Positions 42,434 through 51,954 are shown, counted from the first letter of the stretch. The stretch is DNA of 64,000 nucleotides from Bacteroidota bacterium (GCA_023450085.1 JAEXHI010000026.1:1-64000), one strand, 5' to 3'. The notes: generated by a model from the sequence alone, not told the origin. A program made the numbers and translations.

Positions 42434-43390
42434 CTATTTAGTATCTGCTTTAGCAGCTAAATATCTCTCTGCATCCAGCGCAGCCATACAGCCTGAACCT
42501 GCAGCTGTAATGGCTTGTCTGTAATAACTATCTTGTACGTCGCCGCAGGCAAAAACACCTTCGATATTTGTTTTAGAAGTTCCTGGAATCGTTTGCAAAT
42601 AGCCTGTTTCATCCATATCTAACCATCCTTTAAACATATCTGTATTAGGTTTATGTCCAATAGCGACAAAGAAACCCTCAATATCCAAAGTAGTGGCTTC
42701 TTCCGTTTTATGGTTAAATACGTTTACGCCAGTTACATTTTTACCATTTCCAATGACTTCGGTGGTTTCAGTATTGTAAAGTACTTCGATATTTTCTGTG
42801 TTTAATACGCGGTGAACCATCGCTTTTGAAGCTCTAAATTCATCTCTACGTACCAACATGTAAACTTTTTTACAAAGTTTAGCTAAGTAAGTTGCTTCTT
42901 CGGCAGCAGTATCTCCCGCACCTACAATAGCTACGGTTTGACCTTTGAAGAAGAAACCATCACAAACGGCACAAGCTGAAACACCAAAACCATTGTATTG
43001 TTGCTCACTTGGCAAGCCCAACCATTTTGCTTTTGCTCCTGTAGCAATAATTACAGAATCCGCCAAAATCGTTTTGGTTTCATCTACCGTTACTTTATGT
43101 GGTAATGAAGAGAAATCAACCGAGCTTACATATCCAAAACGGATTTGCGTACCGAAACGCTCTGCTTGGTTTTTAAAGTCTTCCATCATTTCAGGACCCA
43201 TGATCCCATTAGGATAACCAGGGAAATTATCTACATCAGTGGTTTGGGTAAGCTGTCCGCCCATTTCCATACCGGTGTACAATACGGGTTTCAAATCGGC
43301 TCTAGCTGCATAAATAGCTGCGGTATAACCTGCTGGCCCCGACCCAATAATGAGGCACTCTACGTGTTCTAATTCTTCTTGTTGAGACAT
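42434..43390 (-). CDS. trxB: Thioredoxin-disulfide reductase
   Basis: 318 aa from the ATG at 43390; an in-frame ATG 21 bp upstream (43411) would add seven residues. FAD-binding GSGPAG (17-21 region) at the N terminus, redox-active CAVC (Cys140, Cys143) in SACAVCDGFFF, NADPH-binding GAGDTAAEEA, and a C-terminal GVFACGDVQD FAD motif. It reduces thioredoxin with NADPH in the cytoplasm. Length and motif order are normal for the low-molecular-weight bacterial enzyme. Single gene followed by a strong terminator. Confidence 0.95.
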   Translation of the reverse strand: MSQQEELEHVECLIIGSGPAGYTAAIYAARADLKPVLYTGMEMGGQLTQTTDVDNFPGYPNGIMGPEMMEDFKNQAERFGTQIRFGYVSSVDFSSLPHKVTVDETKTILADSVIIATGAKAKWLGLPSEQQYNGFGVSACAVCDGFFFKGQTVAIVGAGDTAAEEATYLAKLCKKVYMLVRRDEFRASKAMVHRVLNTENIEVLYNTETTEVIGNGKNVTGVNVFNHKTEEATTLDIEGFFVAIGHKPNTDMFKGWLDMDETGYLQTIPGTSKTNIEGVFACGDVQDSYYRQAITAAGSGCMAALDAERYLAAKADTK

Positions 43391-43479
43391 TGTGTGTAAT
43401 TTGTGATGCAAATTTAATCTTTAAGCACTAAAGCGCAATATTTGTGGAGAAAGATGAAATTGTGAAGATAATTTGTTTA

Positions 43480-43523
43480 GTGGTTAGGGACTAGGAGTTA
43501 GGAATTAGTGGCTAGGAGTTAGT
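43480..43523. repeat. Dispersed TAGGAGTTAG-type repeat
   Basis: The words GGACTAGGAGTTAG, GGAATTAG and GGCTAGGAGTTAG follow each other here. Related runs occur at 54410-54453, 55706-55756 and, weaker, 30352-30382. Nearby (43580-43625) a CGGACTTTCCGACTT segment has an inverted counterpart at about 55759-55785. Confidence 0.6.
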
Positions 43524-43627
43524 ATTGCAAAATGGTTAATTGTTTAAACTGGTTAATTGCCTTACTGAGCCATAACCAATTTCTCCATCTTTCGGACTTT
43601 CCGACTTTAAACTTTTAACTTTCCAAC

Positions 43628-44785
43628 CTACTTTCCTTTATTAGCTTTTAACAAGCGCACAAAGTTTCCGCCTAGTATTTTATAGATATCCGCTTCACTA
43701 TATCCTCTTTTTAAAAGGGCGGCGGTTACTTTAGGAAAATCCGCTACGCTATCAATTCCTTGAGGAAAAGATTCGGCTCCATCAAAGTCGGCACCAATGC
43801 CTATATGGTCTATTCCAATCAATTTCACGATATGATCAATATGATCTACGACTTTTTCAACGCTTGGTCTTATTTCATCTGCTTCTAACTTGTGCAAACT
43901 AATAAGAGTATCAATCGCTTTTGATCTCCCATATTTATCACTGAGGGATTTAAGTTCGTCTTTATATTTCGTTAAAAAAACTTGCTGTTTTTTTGAATAG
44001 GTAGAATCTAAAAATCCACTGTAAAAATTCAAAGAAATTACGCCACCGTTTTTACCTATAGCTTTGATCTGATCGTCTTTTAGATTTCTAGGAATAGGAT
44101 TAATGGCATACACACAGCTATGAGATACTAAAATAGGCTTCTTAGAAGCTTTGATTGCATCATAAAATGTTTGCTCGCCCACGTGCGATAAATCCACTAA
44201 CACTCCAAGATCATTGAGCTTTTTAACTACTGACTTTCCAAAATCATTTAGCCCAGGCTTTTCAATCTTACCTTTACTTTCTTCAGCTGCAGAGCTAGCC
44301 CATGGCGTGCTGTTATTCCAAGTCAAGGTGAGGTAAATCATCCCTCTTTTAGCCAAGGCTTCGAGTTTACTTAGGTCACTTTCAATCATGTGTCCCCCTT
44401 CTACCCCTATTAGTGCCGCTAGCTTGTCTTGCTTCACGGCATTTTCTAGCTCTTGTGCATTGGTAGCTAAAGCAATGTTATTAGGATATCTTTTGATTAA
44501 GCTATACAAAGAATCAATCTGCCTATTGGCTAAATCAAAACCTCCTTTTTCATCACACCAAATAGAAAAAACCTGTACATCCAAACCGCCTTGTTTGGCC
44601 CTAACCAAATCAAAATTACCAGACGTTTGCAGCTTTCCTACATCAATTCCCGATTGTATTTGGTTATAAAGGATGTCGCCATGCGTATCTACCATTATCG
44701 CTTTCCGATGTATTTCGTTTGCGGTTTGTGCACATACACTTAGCGACATCATAGTGGCTGCCAATAAAGCTAATTGCTTTTTCAT
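43628..44785 (-). CDS. Membrane dipeptidase, peptidase family M19
   Basis: 385 aa with a signal peptide (1-20, ending VCAQ). Zinc ligands His35 and Asp37 lie in VDTHGD, and Glu129 in IGVEGGH; later HVGE and SHSC supply the remaining histidines, and GIGADFDGAE is the typical C-terminal block. Renal-dipeptidase-type enzymes hydrolyse dipeptides. In bacteria they are often periplasmic, as the signal peptide implies here. It starts 1 nt after the stop-side neighbour gene at 44787, so the two are translated as a pair. Confidence 0.93.
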   Translation of the reverse strand: MKKQLALLAATMMSLSVCAQTANEIHRKAIMVDTHGDILYNQIQSGIDVGKLQTSGNFDLVRAKQGGLDVQVFSIWCDEKGGFDLANRQIDSLYSLIKRYPNNIALATNAQELENAVKQDKLAALIGVEGGHMIESDLSKLEALAKRGMIYLTLTWNNSTPWASSAAEESKGKIEKPGLNDFGKSVVKKLNDLGVLVDLSHVGEQTFYDAIKASKKPILVSHSCVYAINPIPRNLKDDQIKAIGKNGGVISLNFYSGFLDSTYSKKQQVFLTKYKDELKSLSDKYGRSKAIDTLISLHKLEADEIRPSVEKVVDHIDHIVKLIGIDHIGIGADFDGAESFPQGIDSVADFPKVTAALLKRGYSEADIYKILGGNFVRLLKANKGK

Positions 44786-44786
44786 T

Positions 44787-45395
44787 TTATTCTATTGCTT
44801 GTATTTCTTCTCTGGTAAGTCTATTAGTACTGATCAATTTATCACTCTCAAAAACTTCCTTGGTTCTCCTTTTCAGATCATACCAAGTACCATCCTTCAA
44901 GCCATTTTTGTAATGGCCATAAATCTCTCTTCTACCTTTATAGTTGAAAAGCGCTATATCTCCATGTAATTTACCATTTAAATAGGTACGATAACCGAAC
45001 ACTCTTCCATCAGGAAAAAAATCAGTCCACCTTCCTTCTTCTAACCCATCTACATAAGATCCTTCTTGCGTGATGTACCTATCTGTTTTTGAGTTTTTGA
45101 AATTGGTAAAATTCTGGTCGTTATAGTCAAAGATACTTCCATAGAAAATGAACTTGCCATGTGGTTTAGAAAGCTGCTCATCTTTGTAAGCCCCAGAAAG
45201 CATTAAATTATCATATAGATCATACCTTTTTAATACCCAAAGGTCTTCGCCACTTAGTTTTCCATAAACGCCATACGAAGTCGCCTGTTCAGGATTGGTA
45301 GTGATTCTATTTCCATTAAAATAAATGGGCTTAGCTTGCGAGAAAGCCTGCAGAACAGCAAAAAAGCATAAAAATATCAGCAGTTTATATTTCAT
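44787..45395 (-). CDS. Secreted MORN/YwqK-like repeat protein
   Basis: 202 aa with a signal peptide (1-20, ending AFSQ). It has repeated strands of the 'G.y.nG...G.w..f...G' type: GSYVDGLEEGRWTDFFPDGRVFGY, TYLNGKLHGDIALFN and GHYKNGLKDGTWYDL. These are MORN-variant/YwqK repeats, found in many Bacteroidota envelope proteins. No catalytic function is expected. It is 1 nt from the start of the M19 dipeptidase gene and 6 nt after the acyl-CoA carboxylase gene, so it is sandwiched in a compact minus-strand operon. Confidence 0.75.
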   Translation of the reverse strand: MKYKLLIFLCFFAVLQAFSQAKPIYFNGNRITTNPEQATSYGVYGKLSGEDLWVLKRYDLYDNLMLSGAYKDEQLSKPHGKFIFYGSIFDYNDQNFTNFKNSKTDRYITQEGSYVDGLEEGRWTDFFPDGRVFGYRTYLNGKLHGDIALFNYKGRREIYGHYKNGLKDGTWYDLKRRTKEVFESDKLISTNRLTREEIQAIE

Positions 45396-45401
45396 TTTCG
45401 T

Positions 45402-47030
45402 TTAAGTTTGAATTACCCCCACACTAAAGGTTTTTCGAATAGGCGATTGGTTGGCAGCTTCAATCCCCATAGAAATGACCTTTCGGGTTTCCAGCGGATC
45501 TATCACTCCATCTACCCATAAACGTGATGCGGCGTAATATGGTGTAGTTTGTGCATTATATTTACTGGTAATCTCATCCAGTAGTTGATTCTTTTTGTCT
45601 TCGGCTAACGTTTCTCCTTTTGATTTCAGGGCACTTTCTTGAATTTGCAAGAGTACTTTAGCAGCCTGTGCGCCTCCCATTACCGCTAACTTGGCGCTTG
45701 GCCAAGCATAAATCAATCGCGGATCATAAGCTTTACCACACATGGCATAGTTACCAGCGCCATAAGAATTGCCCAACACTACCGTAATTTTAGGCACTAC
45801 CGAGTTGGCAACTGTATTCACCATTTTGGCACCATCTTTAATAATACCGCCTTGCTCTGATCTACTTCCCACCATAAAGCCCGTTACATCATGTAAAAAT
45901 ACCAAAGGAATTTTCTTTTGGTTACAGTTCATGATAAAACGGCTGGCTTTATCAGCACTATCCGAATAAATTACGCCACCAAATTGCATTTCGCCTTTTT
46001 TTGATTTCACCACCTTACGTTGGTTAGCCACAATTCCTACGGCCCATCCATCTACACGCCCTAGTCCACAAATGATAGATTGCCCGTATAGTTCCTTATA
46101 TTCTTCAAATTCCGAATTATCCACTAAACGCAGAATAATTTCCTTCATATCATAAGGTTTTTCGCGGTTGTCAGGCAATATACCGTAAATATCCTCTTGT
46201 TTTAATTTTGGCAAAGCCGATTTTATACGATCAAAACCTGCATTTTGCGGAGCACCCAACATACTCATGATATTTCTGATACTATCTAAACAAGCTTGAT
46301 CATTAGGATGCTTATAGTCTGTAACTCCCGAAATTTCACAATGTGTGGTTGCGCCACCTAACGTTTCATTATCTATATCCTCGCCAATGGCCGATTTTAC
46401 CAAATACGAGCCTGCTAAAAATACCGATCCTGTACCATCTACAATCATCGCCTCATCGCTCATAATAGGCAAATAGGCACCTCCAGCTACGCAAGAGCCC
46501 ATAATGGCCGCAATTTGCACAATCCCTTCTGACGACATGATGGCATTATTCCTAAATATACGTCCAAAATGTTCCTTATCGGGGAAAATTTCATCCTGCA
46601 TAGGTAAATAAACGCCAGCACTGTCTACCAAATAAATAATTGGCAAACGATTTTCCATCGCTATTTCCTGTGCACGCAGGTTTTTCTTTGCTGTCATCGG
46701 GAACCAAGCGCCTGCTTTTACGGTAGCATCGTTAGCCACTACCACACATTGCCTTCCTGATACGTAGCCAATTTTCACCACTACTCCTGCACTCGGGCAA
46801 CCACCTTCTGCTTCGTACATCCCCTCGGCCGCAAAAGCACCTACTTCAATAGAGGGCTTATCGGGATCCAACAAATACTCAATACGCTCCCTTGCCAGGA
46901 GCTTTCCTTTTTCTTTTTGTTTCGCGGCACTTTTCTCGCCGCCACCTAGGTAAACTTTTTTTAGTTTTTCTTTCAATTGGTAGACTAACTGTTTATTGTA
47001 GTCCTCATTCATGTTAAATGACAAATCCAT
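45402..47030 (-). CDS. Acyl-CoA carboxylase beta (carboxyltransferase) subunit
   Basis: 542 aa from the ATG at 47030. A longer frame to 47219 exists, but it overlaps the divergent gene at 47116 and adds no homologous sequence. Two crotonase-like carboxyltransferase halves: N-terminal with RERIEYLLDPDKPSIEVG and GRQCVVVANDATVKAG; C-terminal with GGVIYSDSADKASRFI, IPLVFLHDVTGFMVG and GNSYGAGNYAMCGKAYDPR. DSAGVYLPMQDEIFPDKEHFGRIF is close to methylcrotonyl-CoA or propionyl-CoA carboxylase beta chains. The biotin-carrying alpha subunit is not in the window. Which acyl-CoA is used cannot be settled. Confidence 0.88.
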   Translation of the reverse strand: MDLSFNMNEDYNKQLVYQLKEKLKKVYLGGGEKSAAKQKEKGKLLARERIEYLLDPDKPSIEVGAFAAEGMYEAEGGCPSAGVVVKIGYVSGRQCVVVANDATVKAGAWFPMTAKKNLRAQEIAMENRLPIIYLVDSAGVYLPMQDEIFPDKEHFGRIFRNNAIMSSEGIVQIAAIMGSCVAGGAYLPIMSDEAMIVDGTGSVFLAGSYLVKSAIGEDIDNETLGGATTHCEISGVTDYKHPNDQACLDSIRNIMSMLGAPQNAGFDRIKSALPKLKQEDIYGILPDNREKPYDMKEIILRLVDNSEFEEYKELYGQSIICGLGRVDGWAVGIVANQRKVVKSKKGEMQFGGVIYSDSADKASRFIMNCNQKKIPLVFLHDVTGFMVGSRSEQGGIIKDGAKMVNTVANSVVPKITVVLGNSYGAGNYAMCGKAYDPRLIYAWPSAKLAVMGGAQAAKVLLQIQESALKSKGETLAEDKKNQLLDEITSKYNAQTTPYYAASRLWVDGVIDPLETRKVISMGIEAANQSPIRKTFSVGVIQT

Positions 47031-47115
47031 ACTGGTTTTAATTTTGGTTTTTGGTCTTAGCTGCACAGTCACACAGCCAATGATGCTAAAATAGTATTTT
47101 AAGCGTTGTAATAGC

Positions 47116-47823
47116 ATGAAATGGCCTATATTTTTTATGTTATTGCTTACTGGAAGTTTAGCATATGCCCAAAAGTTCAGCTTTCCAAAACTGTTAACGC
47201 AAAGCGATAAAGTAGCCAATTTGATTCCTAAAAACTGGAAGGTTTTAGATTCTGCTTATGGCGACCTGAACCACGACAATCAGCAGGATTTAGTATTGAT
47301 TTTAGAGTACTATAAGGAAGTTGATGAGGATAGGGCTTATGGCAATTATGAAATAGAATTGATTAGGGAAACGCAAAAACCCCGAATGCTTGTTGTTTAT
47401 TTTAAAACAGCGAACAGATATCGTTTAGCACTACAGAACAACGACTTCATTTTACGTTCTGAGGAAGGCGGAAAAATGGGCGAACCGTTAAAAGGCCTGA
47501 GAATTGAAGAGCATAAATTAACCCTATCTTTTGAAGGTGGTAATGAATGGCGTTGGAAATTGAATTACCAATTTGAGTACCTACAAAAACAATGGAATTT
47601 AGTTACTGCCAATAATGTATATTATAATAAGGACAGTGGCGAAATGGTGGACAAACAATACGATTTTGTTGACCGCACCATTAAAACCGTAATAGGAAGT
47701 ATTTTCAAACGCAATATTGCTAACGAAACGGAAGAAGATATCCTGGTCTTTTCACAGCCTAGAACTTTAAATGATTTTAAAAAGCCTTGGACATGGGAAG
47801 TAACCAAGGATAATTATTTGTAG
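47116..47823 (+). CDS. Secreted hypothetical protein with Asp-rich repeat loop
   Basis: 235 aa with a signal peptide (1-18, ending AYAQ). DSAYGDLNHDNQQDLVLILEYY near residue 50 resembles the VCBS/FG-GAP calcium-loop type. The remainder is predicted beta-rich, with YQFEYLQKQWNLVTANNVYYN near 155-175. Divergent from the acyl-CoA carboxylase gene, with an 85-bp intergenic region. I do not recognise a named family and see no catalytic motif. Confidence 0.65.
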   Translation: MKWPIFFMLLLTGSLAYAQKFSFPKLLTQSDKVANLIPKNWKVLDSAYGDLNHDNQQDLVLILEYYKEVDEDRAYGNYEIELIRETQKPRMLVVYFKTANRYRLALQNNDFILRSEEGGKMGEPLKGLRIEEHKLTLSFEGGNEWRWKLNYQFEYLQKQWNLVTANNVYYNKDSGEMVDKQYDFVDRTIKTVIGSIFKRNIANETEEDILVFSQPRTLNDFKKPWTWEVTKDNYL

Positions 47824-48023
47824 GCAATGTTGAAAGAAATCCTTTAGGTAAGTCTGATAAGATCAATTAGAGACGCATAAGACATGTAGTTTTTATTCCT
47901 TAAGTGATGATATAACAAGCCCTTCACTAATTTAATTTTAGTGATTTTAGTTGTTTGATAACACAGTATAGTCAACCATATTTACTGCACTCCATACCAT
48001 GCGAATTAGCAGTTTTAATTCCC

Positions 48024-48031
48024 TACATTTG
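48024..48031 (+). promoter_or_regulatory. Candidate -7 element before the J-domain/KTSC gene
   Basis: TACATTTG fits the Bacteroidota -7 consensus TAnnTTTG exactly, 26 nt before the ATG at 48057. No convincing -33 element was identified. Confidence 0.45.
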
Positions 48032-48056
48032 CAGCCCAAAAAGAGAAAACAATCAT

Positions 48057-48503
48057 ATGAAAAGAGTTGTGGAGTATCAAAGGCTACTTGGGGTTGATAA
48101 AACAGTCACTTTAGCCGAATTAAAAACCATTTACAGAAATACGATGAAAGACTCGCATCCTGATAAATTTGTAAATGACGAAGCTGGAAAACTAATAGCA
48201 GAAGAAAAAAGCAGATGCGTCATTGAGGCCTACCATTTTTTGGTGAGCATCAACAAAGAAACGCATGAAAAACATCAAGAAGAATATACGGAGACTACGG
48301 CAAATTCTTTAATACACGACTTCTATTTTGAAAAGCAAATTTTAAAAATACAGCATTTAAACGGATTGATATATGAATATCTTGGTGTACCCAAAAATAC
48401 CTACGTAAAAATGGTAAACGCTGATTCGCCAGGCCGTTTTGCAAAAAGACACATCTACGGGAATTTTATTTTCAGAAAATCTGGAGAGGTGATGAAAGAT
48501 TAA
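48057..48503 (+). CDS. J-domain-like protein with C-terminal KTSC domain
   Basis: 148 aa from the ATG at 48057. An upstream in-frame start at 47955 would run through the promoter-like TACATTTG and is not used. The N-terminal ~65 residues form a J-domain: QRLLGVDKTVTLAELKTIYRNTMKDSHPDKF, with the HPD motif that stimulates Hsp70. The C-terminal ~50 residues (YEYLGVPKNTYVKMVNADSPGRFAKRHIYGNFIFRKSG) match the KTSC domain. The pairing suggests an Hsp70 adaptor, with KTSC probably binding the target. No membrane segment. Confidence 0.78.
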   Translation: MKRVVEYQRLLGVDKTVTLAELKTIYRNTMKDSHPDKFVNDEAGKLIAEEKSRCVIEAYHFLVSINKETHEKHQEEYTETTANSLIHDFYFEKQILKIQHLNGLIYEYLGVPKNTYVKMVNADSPGRFAKRHIYGNFIFRKSGEVMKD

Positions 48504-48634
48504 TTCGGCAGTATAAATAAAAAGACTTACGAGGTTTAACTTTTGGCTGCTATTTTCACGTAAAGCTGATTGCCCCGTGTTTCGAAAACGCAATAAGTCT
48601 AGTTATATGCTACTTACATAGGATTGTATTAAAT

Positions 48635-48664
48635 AAAAAGATTGGCGACAACACCAATCTTTTT
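48635..48664 (-). terminator. Intrinsic terminator after the cystathionine beta-synthase gene
   Basis: AAAAAGATTGG and CCAATCTTTTT form an 11-bp stem with an 8-nt loop, flanked by A- and T-runs. Confidence 0.82.
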
Positions 48665-48691
48665 ACTTTTACTTCAGACTTTTAACTTGGA

Positions 48692-50053
48692 TTACCCTTT
48701 TATCGCGTTGATAATGTCATACTGAGTGATGATATCAAATCTACCATCTTCTAGTTCTACTAAAACAGCGCTATTATCTTTATTAATTAAAGAAGACAGT
48801 CGATCAATAGACGTATTTAAATCTACAAATGGGAAAGTTGGGCCCATTACCGTTTCTACCGTTGCTGATTTTACACTTGGGTTTTCTAGCAATGCACTTA
48901 AAATATCGCTTTCTTCCAATTTACCTACCAACATTCCTTTTTGAGTAACAGGTATTTGAGAAATATTCATGGTACTCATGGTATTGAATGCTTCCGAAAC
49001 AGTTTTCTCGCAATCGATGGTTACAATTTCTCCTGTTTCTTTTTTAGCCAAGATGGTTCTGGCTGTTAGTTTTTCATCTTTTAAGAAACCACGTTCACGC
49101 AACCAATCTTCGTTGTACATTTTACCCATGTAACGGCTTCCGTGATCATGGAAAATAACCACCACTACATCCTCAGGTTTCAATTGGTCTTTTAACTGCA
49201 ATAAACCTGCTACAGCTGCTCCCGCAGAGTTGCCCACAAAAATTCCTTCTTGGCGACAAACCTCTCTGGTCATTAAAGCAGCTTCTTTATCCGTTACCTT
49301 TTCAAAAAGATCAATCACATCAAAGTTTACGTTGGCTGGTAAAAAGTCCTCTCCAATGCCTTCGGTGATATATGGATAGATTTCGTTTTTATCAAAGATG
49401 CCTGTTTCTTTATATTTTTTGAATACAGAACCGTAGGTATCAATACCCCAAACCTTAATATTTGGATTTTTCTCCTTCAAGTATTTCCCTGTTCCAGAAA
49501 TGGTACCTCCAGTACCTACACCAACTACCAAGTGGGTGATTTTCCCTTCTGTTTGTTCCCAAATTTCGGGACCTGTTTGCTCGTAATGCGCTTGGCTATT
49601 ACTTAAGTTATCGTACTGATTTGGTTTCCAAGAATTGGGCACTTCACGCTCTAAACGTGAAGACACAGAATAATACGAACGAGGATCTTCTGGCTCAACG
49701 TTGGTAGGACAAACAATTACTTCGGCACCAAAAGCACGCAAAGCATCTACCTTTTCCTTAGATTGTTTATCCGTAGTGGTAAAAATACATTTATAACCTT
49801 TAATGATGGCAGCCATGGCTAAGCCCATTCCAGTATTACCAGATGTACCTTCGATAATAGTCCCCCCTGGTTTTAGCTTACCACTCTTCTCAGCATCTTC
49901 AATCATTTTGATCGCCATACGATCTTTAATTGAATTGCCTGGATTAGTTGTTTCTATTTTAGCTAATATAGTAGCAGGAATATCTTTAACGATGTTGTTC
50001 AATTTTACCAATGGTGTATTGCCAATGGTTTCTAATATATTGTTATACCACAT
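48692..50053 (-). CDS. Pyridoxal-phosphate cystathionine beta-synthase with CBS pair
   Basis: 453 aa. The N-terminal type II PLP domain (about 1-320) has NPGNSIKDRMA with the Schiff-base lysine and the phosphate-binding EGTSGNTGMG. It shows cysteine-synthase/CBS-type motifs such as VGVGTGGTISGTGKYLKE and GNSAGAAVAGLLQL. Two CBS regulatory repeats follow (about 335-450, LTARTILAKKETGEIV and later). No heme-binding N-terminal region is present. It condenses serine or O-acetylserine with homocysteine or sulfide; the CBS pair favours cystathionine synthase. Single gene with a terminator downstream. Confidence 0.9.
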   Translation of the reverse strand: MWYNNILETIGNTPLVKLNNIVKDIPATILAKIETTNPGNSIKDRMAIKMIEDAEKSGKLKPGGTIIEGTSGNTGMGLAMAAIIKGYKCIFTTTDKQSKEKVDALRAFGAEVIVCPTNVEPEDPRSYYSVSSRLEREVPNSWKPNQYDNLSNSQAHYEQTGPEIWEQTEGKITHLVVGVGTGGTISGTGKYLKEKNPNIKVWGIDTYGSVFKKYKETGIFDKNEIYPYITEGIGEDFLPANVNFDVIDLFEKVTDKEAALMTREVCRQEGIFVGNSAGAAVAGLLQLKDQLKPEDVVVVIFHDHGSRYMGKMYNEDWLRERGFLKDEKLTARTILAKKETGEIVTIDCEKTVSEAFNTMSTMNISQIPVTQKGMLVGKLEESDILSALLENPSVKSATVETVMGPTFPFVDLNTSIDRLSSLINKDNSAVLVELEDGRFDIITQYDIINAIKG

Positions 50054-50378
50054 GGCACAAAAATACAGAACAACAATAAGTATTTCAGACTATAAAACTT
50101 ATTTAAAATTTAATTTTTAAATTAACAAATAAACAAAATTAAGTTCCTTAAACTACAAAAATGATATACTTTATATACTATAAATTTGGCTAAACTCATT
50201 AATCTTAGTTTTTATCTGTTTTACTAAGTAGCTAAAATTAACATGAGTTCGAGTAAAAAAACAACCACATAGACACATAAGAATACATGCAAAACAGTTT
50301 CCGTTTTAAATACAACGAAGAGAGTATGTAGGGGCTGGAGATAATGAAAAACTAAAAAAGACTTATCTTTAACTCACA
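50054..50378. other. Intergenic gap between cystathionine beta-synthase and dprA genes
   Basis: 325 bp, AT-rich. It includes an ACCACATAGACACATAAG motif near 50267, related to repeats at about 58360-58525. No gene, terminator or RNA structure seen. Confidence 0.5.
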
Positions 50379-51473
50379 TTAAACCAACTTGAAAAGTTTT
50401 CCTGGCAAAGCCACAATTATCCCTTGCATCTCTAAAGTAAGCAAGATAACAGCAAGCTTGCTTTGCGCCATGTTTGTCTTTAAAGACAGTTCGTCAACTG
50501 GTAATGCAGCTTGTAGTAGTGCTTCACAAACGATCCTTTCATCTTTGCTTAAGTTTAAAGGTAGCTGCACCTGAACTGCAGATTTTACTTTAGCGGCTTG
50601 ATCATCCCAGCCTAGATAATAAATTAGGTCTTTTGGGCTATTAATGAGCCCTGCCCTATTGGTTTTGATCAGAAAATTACAACCTTCAGAAAACTCATCA
50701 TTTATCCTCCCAGGAAAGGCGTACACATCTCTGTTGTAGGAATTGGCAATTTCTGCGGTAATTAAGGCACCTCCTTTAATAGAAGCTTCCACTACTATCG
50801 TCACATCGGCCATGCCTGCAATGATACGATTACGCATTGGAAAATTCTCTCGATCCGGATTGGTTCCAGGCAAGAACTCAGTAAGCAAACCACCACATTT
50901 TAGCATCTTGGCGGCTAACTCTCGGTGGGTAGCGGGATAAATACGATCAAGTCCATGCCCCAAAACTCCAATAGTAGGTACTTCTTGCAGTACACTTTCT
51001 TTATGCGCTGCAGCATCTATCCCATGAGCCAAACCACTTACTATAAGCACATCGTAAGGCTTTAATACTTCTATTAATTGTTTGCATAATATTTTGCCGT
51101 ATGGGGTGGCATTTCTGGTCCCTACAATGCTTACTACTTTTGATGCATTAAGGTTTACTGTTCCTTTATAATATAACAGTAATGGAGAGTCATAACAGCT
51201 TTTTAATCGCTTAGGATAATCTTCGTCCTCATAAAAAAGCACCTTTATCTGATGTTTCTCTATAAATTCCAATTCTTTTTGGGCTAAAACCAAGGCATTG
51301 GTACACATAATAGCTTCTGCCGTTTTTTTACCTATACCATCAATTTGCGACAATTGCTTTTGATTAGCCTGAAATACTTGGGTGGCATCGCCAAAATGCT
51401 GCAGCAGTTTTTTGGCAGTTAAGGGGCCTACCCCTTCAATAAGGGTAAGCGCAATTTGGTGATGTTTACTCAT
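50379..51473 (-). CDS. dprA: DNA-processing protein DprA/Smf
   Basis: 364 aa. An N-terminal helix-hairpin-helix pair (about 5-70: LIEGVGPLTAKKLLQHFGDA, IDGIGKKTAEAI) is followed by the Rossmann-like core (about 105-290) with VSIVGTRNATPYGK, VSGLAHGIDAAAHK and a MRNRIIAGM block. A C-terminal winged helix (about 300-360) resembles DprA domain 3. It loads RecA onto incoming single-stranded DNA during natural transformation. Domain order and length are typical for Bacteroidota. Confidence 0.94.
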   Translation of the reverse strand: MSKHHQIALTLIEGVGPLTAKKLLQHFGDATQVFQANQKQLSQIDGIGKKTAEAIMCTNALVLAQKELEFIEKHQIKVLFYEDEDYPKRLKSCYDSPLLLYYKGTVNLNASKVVSIVGTRNATPYGKILCKQLIEVLKPYDVLIVSGLAHGIDAAAHKESVLQEVPTIGVLGHGLDRIYPATHRELAAKMLKCGGLLTEFLPGTNPDRENFPMRNRIIAGMADVTIVVEASIKGGALITAEIANSYNRDVYAFPGRINDEFSEGCNFLIKTNRAGLINSPKDLIYYLGWDDQAAKVKSAVQVQLPLNLSKDERIVCEALLQAALPVDELSLKTNMAQSKLAVILLTLEMQGIIVALPGKLFKLV

Positions 51474-51512
51474 AGATAAATTATATCACTGTATCACAGC
51501 GTATTAATAATT

Positions 51513-51550
51513 AAACTATAAAAATAGTTTGTAAACTATTTTTATAGTTT
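51513..51550 (+). promoter_or_regulatory. 38-bp palindromic operator of the second BlaI/M56 pair
   Basis: Two copies of AAACTATAAAAATAGTTT-like half-palindromes face each other around a 2-nt centre, each itself containing ACTAT/ATAGT. The whole is palindromic except for the centre pair. It ends 32 nt before the BlaI start codon. The half-site differs from the TACGA/TCGTA site of the first pair. Confidence 0.75.
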
Positions 51551-51582
51551 TAACTTTATGTTATTAAGCAATATAATTCATT

Positions 51583-51954
51583 ATGAGAGAATTAACAAAA
51601 GCAGAAGAACAAGTGATGCTTATTCTTTGGGAACTGAAAGAAGCGATTGTAAAAGATGTGATTGACCGCATGGAGGAACCAAAACCTGCCTACAACACCG
51701 TATCTACGGTAATTAGAGTATTGGAAGGGAAAGGTTTTATAGACCATAAAGCTATTGGCAATACTCACATTTATTTCCCCATTATTACCGAAGAGCAGTA
51801 CAAACACTTTGCTTTTGATAAGGTACTGAACAACTATTTTGAAAATAGTTATGAAAGCCTGGTTTCTTTTTTAGTAAAGGAAAAAAACCTGGATGTTTCT
51901 CAATTGGATGAAATTATTGCATTGGCGGAACAACTTAAAAACAAGAAATCATGA
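51583..51954 (+). CDS. BlaI/MecI family transcriptional repressor (second copy)
   Basis: 123 aa. MRELTKAEEQVMLILWELKEA opens the winged helix, and PAYNTVSTVIRVLEGKGFIDH carries the recognition helix. The C-terminal half (VLNNYFENSYESLVSFLVKEKNL) is the dimer and cleavage region. Its stop overlaps the ATG of the M56 gene by 4 nt. The 38-bp palindrome upstream is the expected autoregulatory site. It is only moderately similar to the first copy at 7265, consistent with separate regulons. Confidence 0.92.
   Translation: MRELTKAEEQVMLILWELKEAIVKDVIDRMEEPKPAYNTVSTVIRVLEGKGFIDHKAIGNTHIYFPIITEEQYKHFAFDKVLNNYFENSYESLVSFLVKEKNLDVSQLDEIIALAEQLKNKKS

Noticed and set aside
47031..47219. 63-residue N-terminal extension of the acyl-CoA carboxylase
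   Set aside because: Overlaps the divergent gene at 47116 and has no family-like sequence.
47955..48056. 34-residue extension of the J-domain protein
   Set aside because: Contains a TACATTTG promoter-like element; the J-domain begins at 48057.
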